From contig JBMNGW010000005.1 in NCBI GenBank assembly GCA_050950025.1, positions 1-59,394 on the forward strand: a stretch of 59,394 bases of DNA, read 5' to 3'. Shown here piece after piece: positions 44,634-52,699 of the stretch. The stretch comes from JBMNGW01 sp050950025 (GTDB taxonomy: Bacteria > Spirochaetota > Spirochaetia > Sphaerochaetales > Sphaerochaetaceae). The notes under the pieces were generated by a model. That model was not told the origin of the DNA and did no database searches. It worked only from the letters and a program-made list of their open reading frames with translations. Both the position numbers and the translations under genes were made by a program. Numbering within the stretch: position 1 is the first letter of the stretch; each line of letters begins with the position of its first letter.

Positions 44634-45737
44634 TTATGAACTCTTTTTTTTATAAAAGGGTGTTTTTACGATTGTAGCTCTTTTTCGTTTTGAGTGGATT
44701 AGTACTTCCACCTCATCGCCAAAGGCTAAAGGAATGCTGCGATCAAAAAGGACTAAAGCTAAAAATCTATTAAGGGTGGGACTTTTGGCCCCGCTGGTAA
44801 CCACTCCCACTAGCTGCTCTTTGTGATACACTTCATACCCTTGACGGGGAACTGAAGGATCGACCATTTCAATGCCCCTCAGCGTTCGTCGAATCCCCTC
44901 CTCTTTTTGCTTCATTAAAGCCTCTTTGCCGCAAAAATCGGGTTTATCGAATTTAACGAAATAGCCAAGATTGGCCTCCAAAGGGGTAATATCAGAGCTA
45001 ATTTCATGACCGTAGAGGGGTAATTTAGCTTCAAAGCGCAATGAATCACGACATCCTAGCCCGCAGCGCATCAATTCAACGCCTTTGCCTGCTTCAAGTA
45101 ACGAACGCCATAACTGAGGAGCCATCTGATAATCACAGTACAGCTCAAATCCATCTTCTCCGGTGTACCCATTGCGGGAAACCATCGTTCGCACCCCTTT
45201 AAGATTAACATCCACAAGGAAATTGAAAAACGGGAGGGCGGCAACCTGAGGAGCTAAAAGGGAAAGGATGGCTTCAGCTTGGGGCCCTTGTAAAGCGATT
45301 TGCGCCGTATGGGGGGTAAAGTCGATAATAGTTGGAGCTTGGCTGGCATAAGGATTTTCCTGGGAGAGCCACTGTAAGTCTTTGGCGGTGTTGGCGGCAT
45401 TCATCACCATCAAATAGCGCTCTTTTTCTAGCCGATAAACAATCACATCATCCACAACAGTCCCATTAGGATAACACATGAAACTGTAAAGCAGCTGTCC
45501 GTCTTCCATTTCACTGACGGTATTGGTCAACACCAGATCCAAAAACGGCTCTGCTTGGGGCCCTTCAAGAAGACATCGCCCCATATGGGAGACGTCAAAC
45601 AAGCCCGCTTTGGTCCTAACAGCGTGATGTTCTTCAATAATTCCGTTTTCAAAATGGAGAGGCATCTGCCATCCGCCAAAATCGATGAGTTTGACCCCTT
45701 TTTCGTAGGCGTACTCTTCATACAGCACTGTTTTCAT
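44634..45737 (-). CDS. gcvT: Glycine cleavage system T protein (aminomethyltransferase)
   Basis: 367 residues. Motifs: KLIDFGGWQMPLHF, HHAVRTKAGLFDVSHMGR, QIALQGPQAE, SRNGYTGEDGFELYC, LGCRDSLRFEAKLPLYGHEI, all standard for GcvT. It moves the aminomethyl carbon of glycine onto tetrahydrofolate. No gcvH or gcvP is in the window. The ATG at 45737 is chosen for alignment with the family; an in-frame ATG three codons upstream lies within the -10 box. It is separated from trpB by a terminator and has its own promoter. Confidence 0.92.
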   Translation of the reverse strand: MKTVLYEEYAYEKGVKLIDFGGWQMPLHFENGIIEEHHAVRTKAGLFDVSHMGRCLLEGPQAEPFLDLVLTNTVSEMEDGQLLYSFMCYPNGTVVDDVIVYRLEKERYLMVMNAANTAKDLQWLSQENPYASQAPTIIDFTPHTAQIALQGPQAEAILSLLAPQVAALPFFNFLVDVNLKGVRTMVSRNGYTGEDGFELYCDYQMAPQLWRSLLEAGKGVELMRCGLGCRDSLRFEAKLPLYGHEISSDITPLEANLGYFVKFDKPDFCGKEALMKQKEEGIRRTLRGIEMVDPSVPRQGYEVYHKEQLVGVVTSGAKSPTLNRFLALVLFDRSIPLAFGDEVEVLIHSKRKRATIVKTPFYKKKSS

Positions 45738-45744
45738 GCCGCTC

Positions 45745-45772
45745 ATTATAAAAGGAAAAAGCCCCCTTGCAA
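45745..45772 (-). promoter_or_regulatory. gcvT promoter, leaderless arrangement
   Basis: Minus strand: TTGCAA (45772-45767), 16-nt spacer, perfect TATAAT (45750-45745), then seven bases to the ATG at 45737. The -35 box lies inside the hairpin of the trpB terminator. Confidence 0.55.
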
Positions 45773-45786
45773 AGAGCAAGGAGGCT
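45756..45786 (-). terminator. Intrinsic terminator after trpB
   Basis: Minus strand: an 11-bp stem AGCCTCCTTGC/GCAAGGGGGCT (45786-45776 and 45770-45760) with a five-base loop and one G-U pair, followed by TTTTT. It begins seven bases after the trpB stop codon. Confidence 0.75.
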
Positions 45787-45793
45787 CAGAAAG

Positions 45794-47032
45794 CTAGATC
45801 AGTAGCTGTTGGCTTTCGTAGGCTTCCAAAGGATAATGCTCCATCACATAATCCATATCTTTGTCCCCCCGTCCTGAGAGGTTAACTAAAATAGTCTGGT
45901 CTTTACCCAACTGAGGAGCCACTTTAATAGCATACCCTAAGGCATGGGCACTTTCCAAAGCGGGAATGATTCCCTCCAAGCGACTGAGGTTATAAAATGT
46001 GACCAACGCATCGCGGTCGGTAGCCACCACATATTCAACCCGCTTGATATCTCTTAAATGGCAATGCTGAGGTCCCACCCCAGGATAATCCAGTCCGCTG
46101 GCAATGGAGTAGACCGGTAGCGGCTCCCCTTGCTCATCTTGTAAAAGATAGCACGAAAATCCATGAATGATTCCTTTGCTGCCATAGCTCATCGTTGCCG
46201 CATTGTCCCCGGGTGCCGGTCCCCTGCCCCCCGGTTCCACGCCGTACAGCTTTACTTCAGCATCATCCAAAAAGCCGCTGAACAAGCCAATAGCATTTGA
46301 TCCTCCCCCCACACATGCCATCACATGATCGGGAAGCTTTCCGGTGGCATCCAAAAACTGCTGGCGAGCCTCCCGGCCCACTACCGATTGGAAATCGCGT
46401 ACCATCATGGGAAAGGGATGAGGGCCCACAACTGAGCCAATGGCATACATAGTAGTCTGGGGATCTTCCAAATAGGCAATAAAAGCAGCATCAACGGCAT
46501 CTTTAAGTGTTTTGGTCCCCATCGTCACCGAAATAACTTTAGCTCCTAAAACCTGCATGCGCCTGACATTGGGAGCTTGTTTTTTTACATCAACTTCTCC
46601 CATATAAATATCGCACTCCAATCCCACTAAAGCAGCGGCAGTGGCCAATGCCACTCCGTGCTGACCGGCCCCAGTTTCAGCAATCACTTTCTTTTTGCCC
46701 ATCCGCTTGGCAAGTAGCACTTCACCTAAGCAGTGATTGATTTTATGGGCTCCGGTATGATTGAGGTCTTCCCGTTTCAAATAGATGCGTGCTCCGCCCA
46801 CCTTTTCGCTTAAGCGTTTGGCGTAATAGATCGGAGAGGGGCGTCCTGTGTAATTTTGTTGCAACAGCGCCAACTCTTCAATAAATGAAGGGTCGTCTTT
46901 AATGCTCATATACGAGTCTGCAATTTCTTTCATTACGGCAACTAAATTTTCGGGAATATAGGAGCCACCGTAAGAGCCGAAAAAGCCCTGTTCATCGGGT
47001 TGTAAGGTGTTAAGAGAGGTCTTTGTTTTCAT
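45794..47032 (-). CDS. trpB: Tryptophan synthase beta chain
   Basis: 412 residues, TrpB1 type: GSYGGSYIPENL, GRPSPIYYAKRL, LNHTGAHKINHCLGE (PLP lysine in HKIN), AETGAGQHGVA, the phosphate-binding CVGGGSNAIGLF and SRGDKD-like LSGRGDKDM. It condenses indole and serine into tryptophan. No trpA or other trp gene is in the window; the only partner is trpR, which overlaps its start by 23 nt. That arrangement points to tryptophan-regulated salvage of indole, unless other trp genes lie elsewhere. AGGAG precedes the ATG. Confidence 0.93.
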   Translation of the reverse strand: MKTKTSLNTLQPDEQGFFGSYGGSYIPENLVAVMKEIADSYMSIKDDPSFIEELALLQQNYTGRPSPIYYAKRLSEKVGGARIYLKREDLNHTGAHKINHCLGEVLLAKRMGKKKVIAETGAGQHGVALATAAALVGLECDIYMGEVDVKKQAPNVRRMQVLGAKVISVTMGTKTLKDAVDAAFIAYLEDPQTTMYAIGSVVGPHPFPMMVRDFQSVVGREARQQFLDATGKLPDHVMACVGGGSNAIGLFSGFLDDAEVKLYGVEPGGRGPAPGDNAATMSYGSKGIIHGFSCYLLQDEQGEPLPVYSIASGLDYPGVGPQHCHLRDIKRVEYVVATDRDALVTFYNLSRLEGIIPALESAHALGYAIKVAPQLGKDQTILVNLSGRGDKDMDYVMEHYPLEAYESQQLLI

Positions 47033-47297
47033 AATCGTACTCCTGTAAAATGACGTTCATCTGTGAAGCAGGATCTTTGAGGATTTTAGCTCCTCGGGTG
47101 ATCTTGCATAAGCTCATGCCCAAATTGCGGGCAATTTCGCGCTGACTTTTGCCAGCATGTAGCTCTTTCAACAGTCGCCACCGGAGTGCGAAGTCATACT
47201 TCTCTCGTTGGGTAAAAAGCTCTTCAAAGAGTTTTTGCATTTCGAGGTAATTATTTGTTTTTGCGAATAGGTCAATAAGTTCTTGCAAATCGTCCAT
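47010..47297 (-). CDS. trpR: Trp repressor
   Basis: 95 residues of the TrpR fold. An N-terminal helical part (QELIDLFAKTNNYLEMQKLFEELFT) is followed by the reader-head helices and helix-turn-helix (RWRLLKELHAGKSQREIARNLGMSLCKITRGAKIL). With tryptophan bound it should repress the trpRB operon. It begins at the ATG with AGAGG upstream, and its 3' end overlaps trpB. An upstream palindrome within the promoter is a likely operator. Confidence 0.85.
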   Translation of the reverse strand: MDDLQELIDLFAKTNNYLEMQKLFEELFTQREKYDFALRWRLLKELHAGKSQREIARNLGMSLCKITRGAKILKDPASQMNVILQEYDYENKDLS

Positions 47298-47316
47298 GAA
47301 AGCCTCTTGATGCGCA

Positions 47317-47345
47317 ACGTTACTATGTATAGAAACACTTGTCAA
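47317..47345 (-). promoter_or_regulatory. trpRB promoter
   Basis: Minus strand: perfect TTGACA (47345-47340), 17-nt spacer, weak TAACGT (47322-47317). Leader of about 15-20 nt before the trpR ATG at 47297. Confidence 0.45.
47319..47336. promoter_or_regulatory. Palindromic operator candidate for TrpR
   Basis: An 18-bp near-palindrome, GTTACTATGTATAGAAAC on the plus strand; 14 of 18 positions are symmetrical. It lies between the -35 and -10 boxes of the trpRB promoter, where a bound repressor would block RNA polymerase. It contains CTA/TAG-type half-sites reminiscent of, but not the same as, the E. coli trp operator. Confidence 0.45.
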
Positions 47346-47409
47346 CTCCTTCTTTCATTTTTGCCTGTTATTGTGCATACTTGTGCCAGTAATTCATTGG
47401 AGGAAATGC

Positions 47410-48297
47410 ATGTCTGAAAAGAAGGAAATCAGTGAAAAAACCTTAAAAATCCTGCTTGCGATGCAGATTAATGAAGAAACAGAAGCAGTTGTCTATGAAA
47501 AAGTAGCCCGTTACATCAAAGATGAACATAACAAAGAAGTGGTGAAAAAAATTGGAGCAGAAGAAAAACGGCATGCTGCGGTATGGAAAAAATATACCAA
47601 TGTCGATGCTAAGCCCAAACGATTGAAAATTTTCTGGTACCTTTTACTTGCCCGCATACTGGGCTTCACCTTTGCTTTAAAGCTGATGGAAAAAGGAGAA
47701 GGGATGGCCTCATCAGCGTATGATGCTATTGCTCACGAAGTCCCCGAGGCTGAAAAAATTGCCCGTGATGAAGATGTGCATGAGCAGCAACTGTTGCAAT
47801 TATTAGATGAAGAGCGCCTGCAATATGTGGGGTCCATGGTTTTAGGTGTCAGCGATGCACTAGTTGAGTTAACCGGTACTTTAGCCGGTCTCTCTTTAGC
47901 TATGCAAAATACGAAGCTTATTGCCTTATCGGGGTTAATTACCGGCATTTCGGCCTCTTTGTCGATGGGTAGCAGCGAATATTTATCCAACCGCAGCGAT
48001 GGCGATCCCAATGCTTTAAAAGCGGGGCTGTACACAGGATTTGTTTACTTAGTGACAGTCATGTTCCTTGTTTTGCCGTACCTGCTGTTTCCCGCCAAAT
48101 CCTTTATGTATGCTTTGGCAGTAATGCTGGGTATTGTGGTGCTCATTATTTTAGGCTTCACCTATTATATTAGTGTGGCCAAAGATGTCCCTTTTTTAAA
48201 GCGCTTTGGGGAAATGACCGCTATCAGTTTAGGGGTAGCGATTATCTCTTTTGGCATCGGTGTTGCCGTCAAGGCCTTTTTGGGAATCGATATTTAA
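47410..48297 (+). CDS. Ferritin-like domain fused to VIT1/CCC1-type transporter
   Basis: 295 residues. Residues 1-140 are a helical ferritin-like (rubrerythrin-like) domain with NEETEAVVYEKVA, EEKRHAAVWKKY and DEDVHEQQLL, giving Glu and His ligands for two metals. Residues about 145-295 are five membrane helices of the VIT family (LVELTGTLAGLSLAM, ASLSMGSSEYLSNRS). Related fused proteins (MbfA) export iron. It should move Fe2+ or Mn2+ across the inner membrane. The start at 47410 follows GGAGG. It is divergent from trpR. Confidence 0.82.
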   Translation: MSEKKEISEKTLKILLAMQINEETEAVVYEKVARYIKDEHNKEVVKKIGAEEKRHAAVWKKYTNVDAKPKRLKIFWYLLLARILGFTFALKLMEKGEGMASSAYDAIAHEVPEAEKIARDEDVHEQQLLQLLDEERLQYVGSMVLGVSDALVELTGTLAGLSLAMQNTKLIALSGLITGISASLSMGSSEYLSNRSDGDPNALKAGLYTGFVYLVTVMFLVLPYLLFPAKSFMYALAVMLGIVVLIILGFTYYISVAKDVPFLKRFGEMTAISLGVAIISFGIGVAVKAFLGIDI

Positions 48298-48306
48298 GGA
48301 AAAATT

Positions 48307-49263
48307 ATGCGTTATGTCTCTTTAGAAGGGCTTAAAAAGCCTATATCGTCAATTATTTTAGGATCGACGTACTTTGGCACCGCTATCGATGAAAAAACAA
48401 CCTTTGCTATGCTTGATGCTTTTATTGAAGCCGGAGGCAATGCCATCGATACTGCCCGCAGCTACGGCGATGGCATCAGTGAACAAACGATTGCCCGCTA
48501 TTTACGACAAACGGGAATGGAAGGCCAGATACTGCTGATTACCAAAGGACTGCAACCCCAAGATGATGGGACCCCCCGCTTCAGTGAAGCCAATTTAGCC
48601 AGCGATATCCAACAAAGCCAAGAAGCGTTGCAAACAGAGCATTTTGATATCTGGTTTTTCCACCGAGATGATGTGAATTTCAAAGCCAGCGAAGTGATCC
48701 AGATGGTCGCCCCCTATGTAGAAAAAGGGATTATTGGGACACTGGGAGCTAGCAATTGGACAATCCCACGGATTATTGAAGCCAATGCCTATGCCCAAAA
48801 GCACTCTTTGCCCCAGTTTGCCATCAGTGAAATTCAATACTCTTTAGCCCCATCTATTCCCAATTCTTGGGACGATTACGATTTAGTCTTTATGGATGAG
48901 AGCTCCCTTCAGTGGTACCAATCAACTGGCATGCCGGTGTTTGCTTATGCCTCCCAATCCAAAGGGTTTTTCAGCCAAGCGATTGCCAACGGCCTTCAGG
49001 GACTCTCTTTAAAAGCCCGCCGCCGGTTTTTAACCGAAGAAAACGAGCAGAAAATTGGACGGGTAGAAAACCTAAGTAAAGAACTTGGCCACTCTCCTTC
49101 TCAAATAGCGCTGGGGTATGTGAACAGCAGCAGTATGCCAACATGTGCCATTATAGGTTGTTCATCACTAAAGCAGCTGCACGACTCATTGGGGGCCAAA
49201 GATTTGCTCCTTTCAAAAGAACACATAGCCTATTTGGAGACAGGATTACGTGATGGAGTATGA
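48307..49263 (+). CDS. Aldo/keto reductase
   Basis: 318 residues. The AKR pattern is present: NAIDTARSYGDG (catalytic Asp and Tyr), LLITKGLQP (Lys), DIWFFHRDD (His), GTLGASNW, and a C-terminal ALGYVNSSSMPTCAIIGCSS matching the NADPH-binding region. It reduces an aldehyde or ketone using NAD(P)H; the substrate is unknown. Nine nt separate it from the VIT gene and it overlaps the following DUF2804 gene, so all three are probably co-transcribed. Confidence 0.85.
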   Translation: MRYVSLEGLKKPISSIILGSTYFGTAIDEKTTFAMLDAFIEAGGNAIDTARSYGDGISEQTIARYLRQTGMEGQILLITKGLQPQDDGTPRFSEANLASDIQQSQEALQTEHFDIWFFHRDDVNFKASEVIQMVAPYVEKGIIGTLGASNWTIPRIIEANAYAQKHSLPQFAISEIQYSLAPSIPNSWDDYDLVFMDESSLQWYQSTGMPVFAYASQSKGFFSQAIANGLQGLSLKARRRFLTEENEQKIGRVENLSKELGHSPSQIALGYVNSSSMPTCAIIGCSSLKQLHDSLGAKDLLLSKEHIAYLETGLRDGV

Positions 49264-50266
49264 AGTAACTCAAAGCCAAGATCTTTTAGATAAAAATGGG
49301 CAACTGATGAGCGAAGGGTGGGCCCGTAGGCCTCTTTGGCGCTATAGGCGTCAAAGCGTCACCTCCAGCCCTTTGCGCTTACGAGAGTGGGAACATTACA
49401 CCTTTGTCTCCTATCGCCATCGCCTTGCCCTCAGTACAACGTTTAGCGATATGGGGCGCGCTGCCTACTTTGCCATCGCTTTTGTCGATTACGAAGCTAA
49501 AACGGTCCAACAGGTTCATGCGCGCCAACTGCTGAGTCTCCATCGCACCGGCTTAAGTGAGAACTTTGACGATTACACGGTGAGTTGGGCCAACAAAGAG
49601 TTGCGCCTTGCGTTCAGTAAACGCAAACAGACACGCAGACTGCTATTGGGATCTCCTGTTTTGGATCTCAATGCCGATGTGAGTATAGAGCAGCCTGCTG
49701 ATCAGCAGAGTATTTCTATTGCCTCCACGTGGGCTCATCGTCCCAAAGCTTTCTTTTTAAATGAAAAAATCAACTGTTTGAGGACTCGAGGCATACTCCA
49801 TGTAGGTAATCAGCGGTATGAGATGGAGGAAGGTGAAAGTTTTGCCACCCTAAACTGGGGCAAAAGAAGCGGGCCATACCGCAAAAAAGGGTATTGGGCC
49901 AGTGCTTCGGGCCTAGTGGACCACATATGCATCGGATTACATCTGAATTACAGCCTCGATTCACAAGCCCGTTTCAGTGAAAATGCCATTGTATACAACG
50001 GTGTCATCCACAAGTTGGGGTTTGCCGAATTCTCAATTCCCACAACCTACACCCAAAAGTGGCACTTCAAAACAGCAGACAAACGACTGGACATCCTTTT
50101 TGAACCGGCGGTTAACACTCCCACTGCCATGAGTACCGGAGGGGCCAAAACAGAGCAAAAACAGCTTTTTGGCTCTTTCAAAGGCACCGTCATCCTTGAT
50201 GATGGTACCAAAGTGGAGATTGATGAACTGCTGGGGTTTGCCGAAGTTATTTACAGCCTTTTTTGA
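49253..50266 (+). CDS. DUF2804 family protein
   Basis: 337 residues, soluble, with many tryptophans and strands. Family landmarks as I recall them: LLDKNGQLMSEGWARRPLW at the N-terminus, LREWEHYTFVS, FATLNWGKRSGPY, and the C-terminal FGSFKGTVILDDGTKVEID. Function unknown; the beta-rich layout suggests a lipocalin-like or carbohydrate-related binding protein. GTG at 49250 or ATG at 49253 may be used; AGGA spacing favours the ATG. It ends overlapping the convergent zinc-ribbon gene by 16 nt. Confidence 0.8.
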   Translation: MEYEVTQSQDLLDKNGQLMSEGWARRPLWRYRRQSVTSSPLRLREWEHYTFVSYRHRLALSTTFSDMGRAAYFAIAFVDYEAKTVQQVHARQLLSLHRTGLSENFDDYTVSWANKELRLAFSKRKQTRRLLLGSPVLDLNADVSIEQPADQQSISIASTWAHRPKAFFLNEKINCLRTRGILHVGNQRYEMEEGESFATLNWGKRSGPYRKKGYWASASGLVDHICIGLHLNYSLDSQARFSENAIVYNGVIHKLGFAEFSIPTTYTQKWHFKTADKRLDILFEPAVNTPTAMSTGGAKTEQKQLFGSFKGTVILDDGTKVEIDELLGFAEVIYSLF

Positions 50267-50637
50267 GCCGGAGCTTCAATATCGATAACGACATCTTTGC
50301 TGTGAGCTAATTCGCGCATGCGGATGATTCGCATCTCGATGGCTTTGGGTGAGCAGGCATATAACTTGGCCAAATCGGTTATGCTTGTCCCTTTGCACCA
50401 CTCAAATAAGAGCTCCACTTCATCAATATCCTTGCGCTGCATGTGCCACAGGCGGGTGAAATAGGTTTCACTGAATGTTCTGCCGCAAGTGGAACAGCGG
50501 TAACGACGAATTTGTTTTTCAGGGTTATTGGGACAACTGTAATACCCATGGGGGCGGTACCACCGCTTGGTAGCCGCATGCTCAGGATTGTGAAATCGAC
50601 ACTCAGGATTCGGACAAATACGATTGGTGTTGATCAT
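50251..50637 (-). CDS. Small zinc-ribbon plus helix-turn-helix protein (InsA-like)
   Basis: 128 residues from the ATG at 50637, which has AGGAGG nine bases upstream. Cysteines form a ribbon (CPNPECRF ... YSCPNN ... YRCSTCGRTFSETYFTRLW), then a helix-turn-helix-like segment (WCKGTSITDLAKLYACSPKAIEMRI). The layout is that of the IS1 InsA-type transposase DNA-binding part, but no catalytic transposase frame, inverted repeats or target duplication are present. It may be a domesticated regulator. It is divergent from the DEAD-box helicase gene, with a palindrome between them. Confidence 0.65.
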   Translation of the reverse strand: MINTNRICPNPECRFHNPEHAATKRWYRPHGYYSCPNNPEKQIRRYRCSTCGRTFSETYFTRLWHMQRKDIDEVELLFEWCKGTSITDLAKLYACSPKAIEMRIIRMRELAHSKDVVIDIEAPAQKRL

Positions 50638-50692
50638 TGGTGCCATCCTCCTACTGGATACACTCTTTTTGGGGGCAAACTGCTTCAGCTGT

Positions 50693-50704
50693 AGTTGCAC
50701 AACT
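50693..50704. promoter_or_regulatory. Palindrome between the zinc-ribbon gene and the helicase gene
   Basis: AGTTGCACAACT, a 12-bp sequence symmetrical except at its central two bases, in the 125-bp divergent intergenic region. It could be a site for the zinc-ribbon/HTH protein. No convincing promoter of normal spacing is seen for either gene. Confidence 0.3.
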
Positions 50705-50762
50705 TCTTGTAATCGTATAGAGTTGCCCCGTATTCGAATTCGCCCCCACCTGTAGGAGTCCC

Positions 50763-52472
50763 ATGCAACAATTAGAACAATTTTCCCGTCTCGGTTTGTC
50801 GAGCCAGACAATCAATGCCCTTGTGCAAAAAGGGTTTACTGCCCCTACCCCCATTCAAGAGGCTTGTATCCCCCTGCTATTGCAAAATGAAGTCGATGTC
50901 GTGGGTAAAGCCCAAACAGGGACAGGAAAAACAGCCGCCTTTGCATTACCTATTTTGGAAATAGTTGAGCCCTCTGTTACGGCGGTGCAGGCTCTAATTC
51001 TGTTGCCCACCCGTGAGCTGGCTTTACAAGTTGCCTCTGAAATTGACTCTCTGCAAGGCAACAGAAACCTCTCTTTACTTGCAGTGTATGGTGGCTCTTC
51101 TATCGAAATGCAAATTCGCCGCCTCAACAAAGGGGTCCATGTGGTAGTAGGAACTCCGGGCAGAGTTCTTGATCATCTAAAAAGAGGGACACTGGTTTTC
51201 GATCGACTCCAATTTGTTGTTTTGGATGAAGCTGATGAGATGCTGAATATGGGCTTCATTGAAGAAATCGAAGCTATTTTAGAAAAGACCCCTGCTGATA
51301 AAAGGATGCTCCTCTTTAGCGCCACCATGCCCAAGCCTATTTTGCAGTTGGCCAAGCGCTTTATGAGAGCTTATGAAGTAGTGGAGACTGAACAGAAGAA
51401 CACTCCCCCCTCTCTTACACTGCAACACTCATATGAGGTGCGTGAGCAAGACAAAGGGGAGCTGCTAAGCCGCATCATAGACATGGCGCCCTCTTTTTAT
51501 GGCCTCGTTTTTTGCCGCACCAAAATGCAAAGTGATGAAGTGGCAGCCACCTTAATCCAACGCGGTTATAATGCCGAAGCCATTCACGGCGATTTAGCTC
51601 AACGACAAAGAGAGCTGATTCTGCGCAAATTCAGACAAAAAGTTATCACCATTTTAGTGGCTACCGATGTAGCGGCCCGGGGCATCGACATTCAGGACCT
51701 TACCCATGTTATTAACTACACCATTCCCCAAAACCCCGAATCCTACATCCACCGTATCGGACGCACCGGACGGGCAGGCAAAGAGGGCATTGCCATCACC
51801 TTTGTCACCCCCTCTGAGCAGCGCCGTTTTAGCTTCATTAAACGGATCGTCCAAAGCGATATTACCTCTTTGCCCATCCCCCAAGTAAAGGATGTTATCT
51901 CGGCCAAAAAAGAGGCTATTTACCAGATGGTAAACGCTGAGCAAAATACTCAGTATGTCTCTTTTGCCCATCAAATAAGTGCCCAAAGTGATCCGCACGT
52001 TATCATCAGCACACTCATTGACAAATTGTGGGGCTCACAGTTAAACCCCACCTCTTATCGAACTATTGAGCAAAGAAGCCAACGACCACAACTCGATCGG
52101 GGCCCAAAGGAAAAAACCCATTCCAACCAACCGGTGCGTCTCTTTATTGCCAAAGGGCGGGTGCATGGAATGACTAAGCGCCTCTTAGTCGATTATTTAA
52201 AAGAACACGCAGAGCTTGAAGATTACCAAATTGATGAAGTTGAAGTAATGCAAGAGTTCTCTTTTGTCACAGTTCCTGCCCAAAAGGCAGAACACGTTCT
52301 CCTCTCTTTTTCTGTGGGCAGCACAACCGAAAAGCCTCTTGTAACCCGAGCTCGCAGCGACAGAAAACAACAAAAGAGCAAAAAAACCAGAGACTTCAAA
52401 AAGCGCAAAGCCGAAATCTGGTTCGACTCCCCCTCCAAAAAAAGGAAACGGCCACCCAAAAAAAGACGATAA
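50763..52472 (+). CDS. DEAD-box RNA helicase with DbpA-type C-terminal domain
   Basis: 569 residues. Helicase core: Q motif FTAPTPIQ, AQTGTGKTAAFALP (Walker A), PTRELALQ, VLDEADEML, LFSATMP, then VFCRTKMQSDEV, ATDVAARGID, HRIGRTGRAG. Residues about 455-530 form a DbpA/CsdA-like RNA-binding domain (VRLFIAKGRVHGMTKRLLVDYL), followed by a Lys/Arg-rich tail. Likely roles are ribosome assembly or mRNA unwinding, as for CsdA/DeaD. The start follows TAGGAG with four-base spacing. Confidence 0.9.
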   Translation: MQQLEQFSRLGLSSQTINALVQKGFTAPTPIQEACIPLLLQNEVDVVGKAQTGTGKTAAFALPILEIVEPSVTAVQALILLPTRELALQVASEIDSLQGNRNLSLLAVYGGSSIEMQIRRLNKGVHVVVGTPGRVLDHLKRGTLVFDRLQFVVLDEADEMLNMGFIEEIEAILEKTPADKRMLLFSATMPKPILQLAKRFMRAYEVVETEQKNTPPSLTLQHSYEVREQDKGELLSRIIDMAPSFYGLVFCRTKMQSDEVAATLIQRGYNAEAIHGDLAQRQRELILRKFRQKVITILVATDVAARGIDIQDLTHVINYTIPQNPESYIHRIGRTGRAGKEGIAITFVTPSEQRRFSFIKRIVQSDITSLPIPQVKDVISAKKEAIYQMVNAEQNTQYVSFAHQISAQSDPHVIISTLIDKLWGSQLNPTSYRTIEQRSQRPQLDRGPKEKTHSNQPVRLFIAKGRVHGMTKRLLVDYLKEHAELEDYQIDEVEVMQEFSFVTVPAQKAEHVLLSFSVGSTTEKPLVTRARSDRKQQKSKKTRDFKKRKAEIWFDSPSKKRKRPPKKRR

Positions 52473-52660
52473 AACCAAAGAAACACCTTTACGTTAGTAA
52501 TATCTAAAAGCCCCAATTTAGTTAGTACACTCATAAACCCTTATATGCTTTGCTGGGTGAATGAACTTCTTCCCTCTGCTTTAGCTACTTACGGTATTCA
52601 CTCATACCCATGGACAAACCGCCAAGAGGCTTTAATGCGCCTTACAGCCTAAGACCAATC

Positions 52661-52689
52661 TTGTTTGCCACTTGCCCTCATGATACACT
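52661..52689 (+). promoter_or_regulatory. Promoter of the GT4 gene, near-leaderless arrangement
   Basis: TTGTTT (52661-52666), 17-nt spacer, TACACT (52684-52689), ten bases before the ATG at 52700. No ribosome binding site is seen. Confidence 0.35.
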
Positions 52690-52699
52690 CATGATTGCA

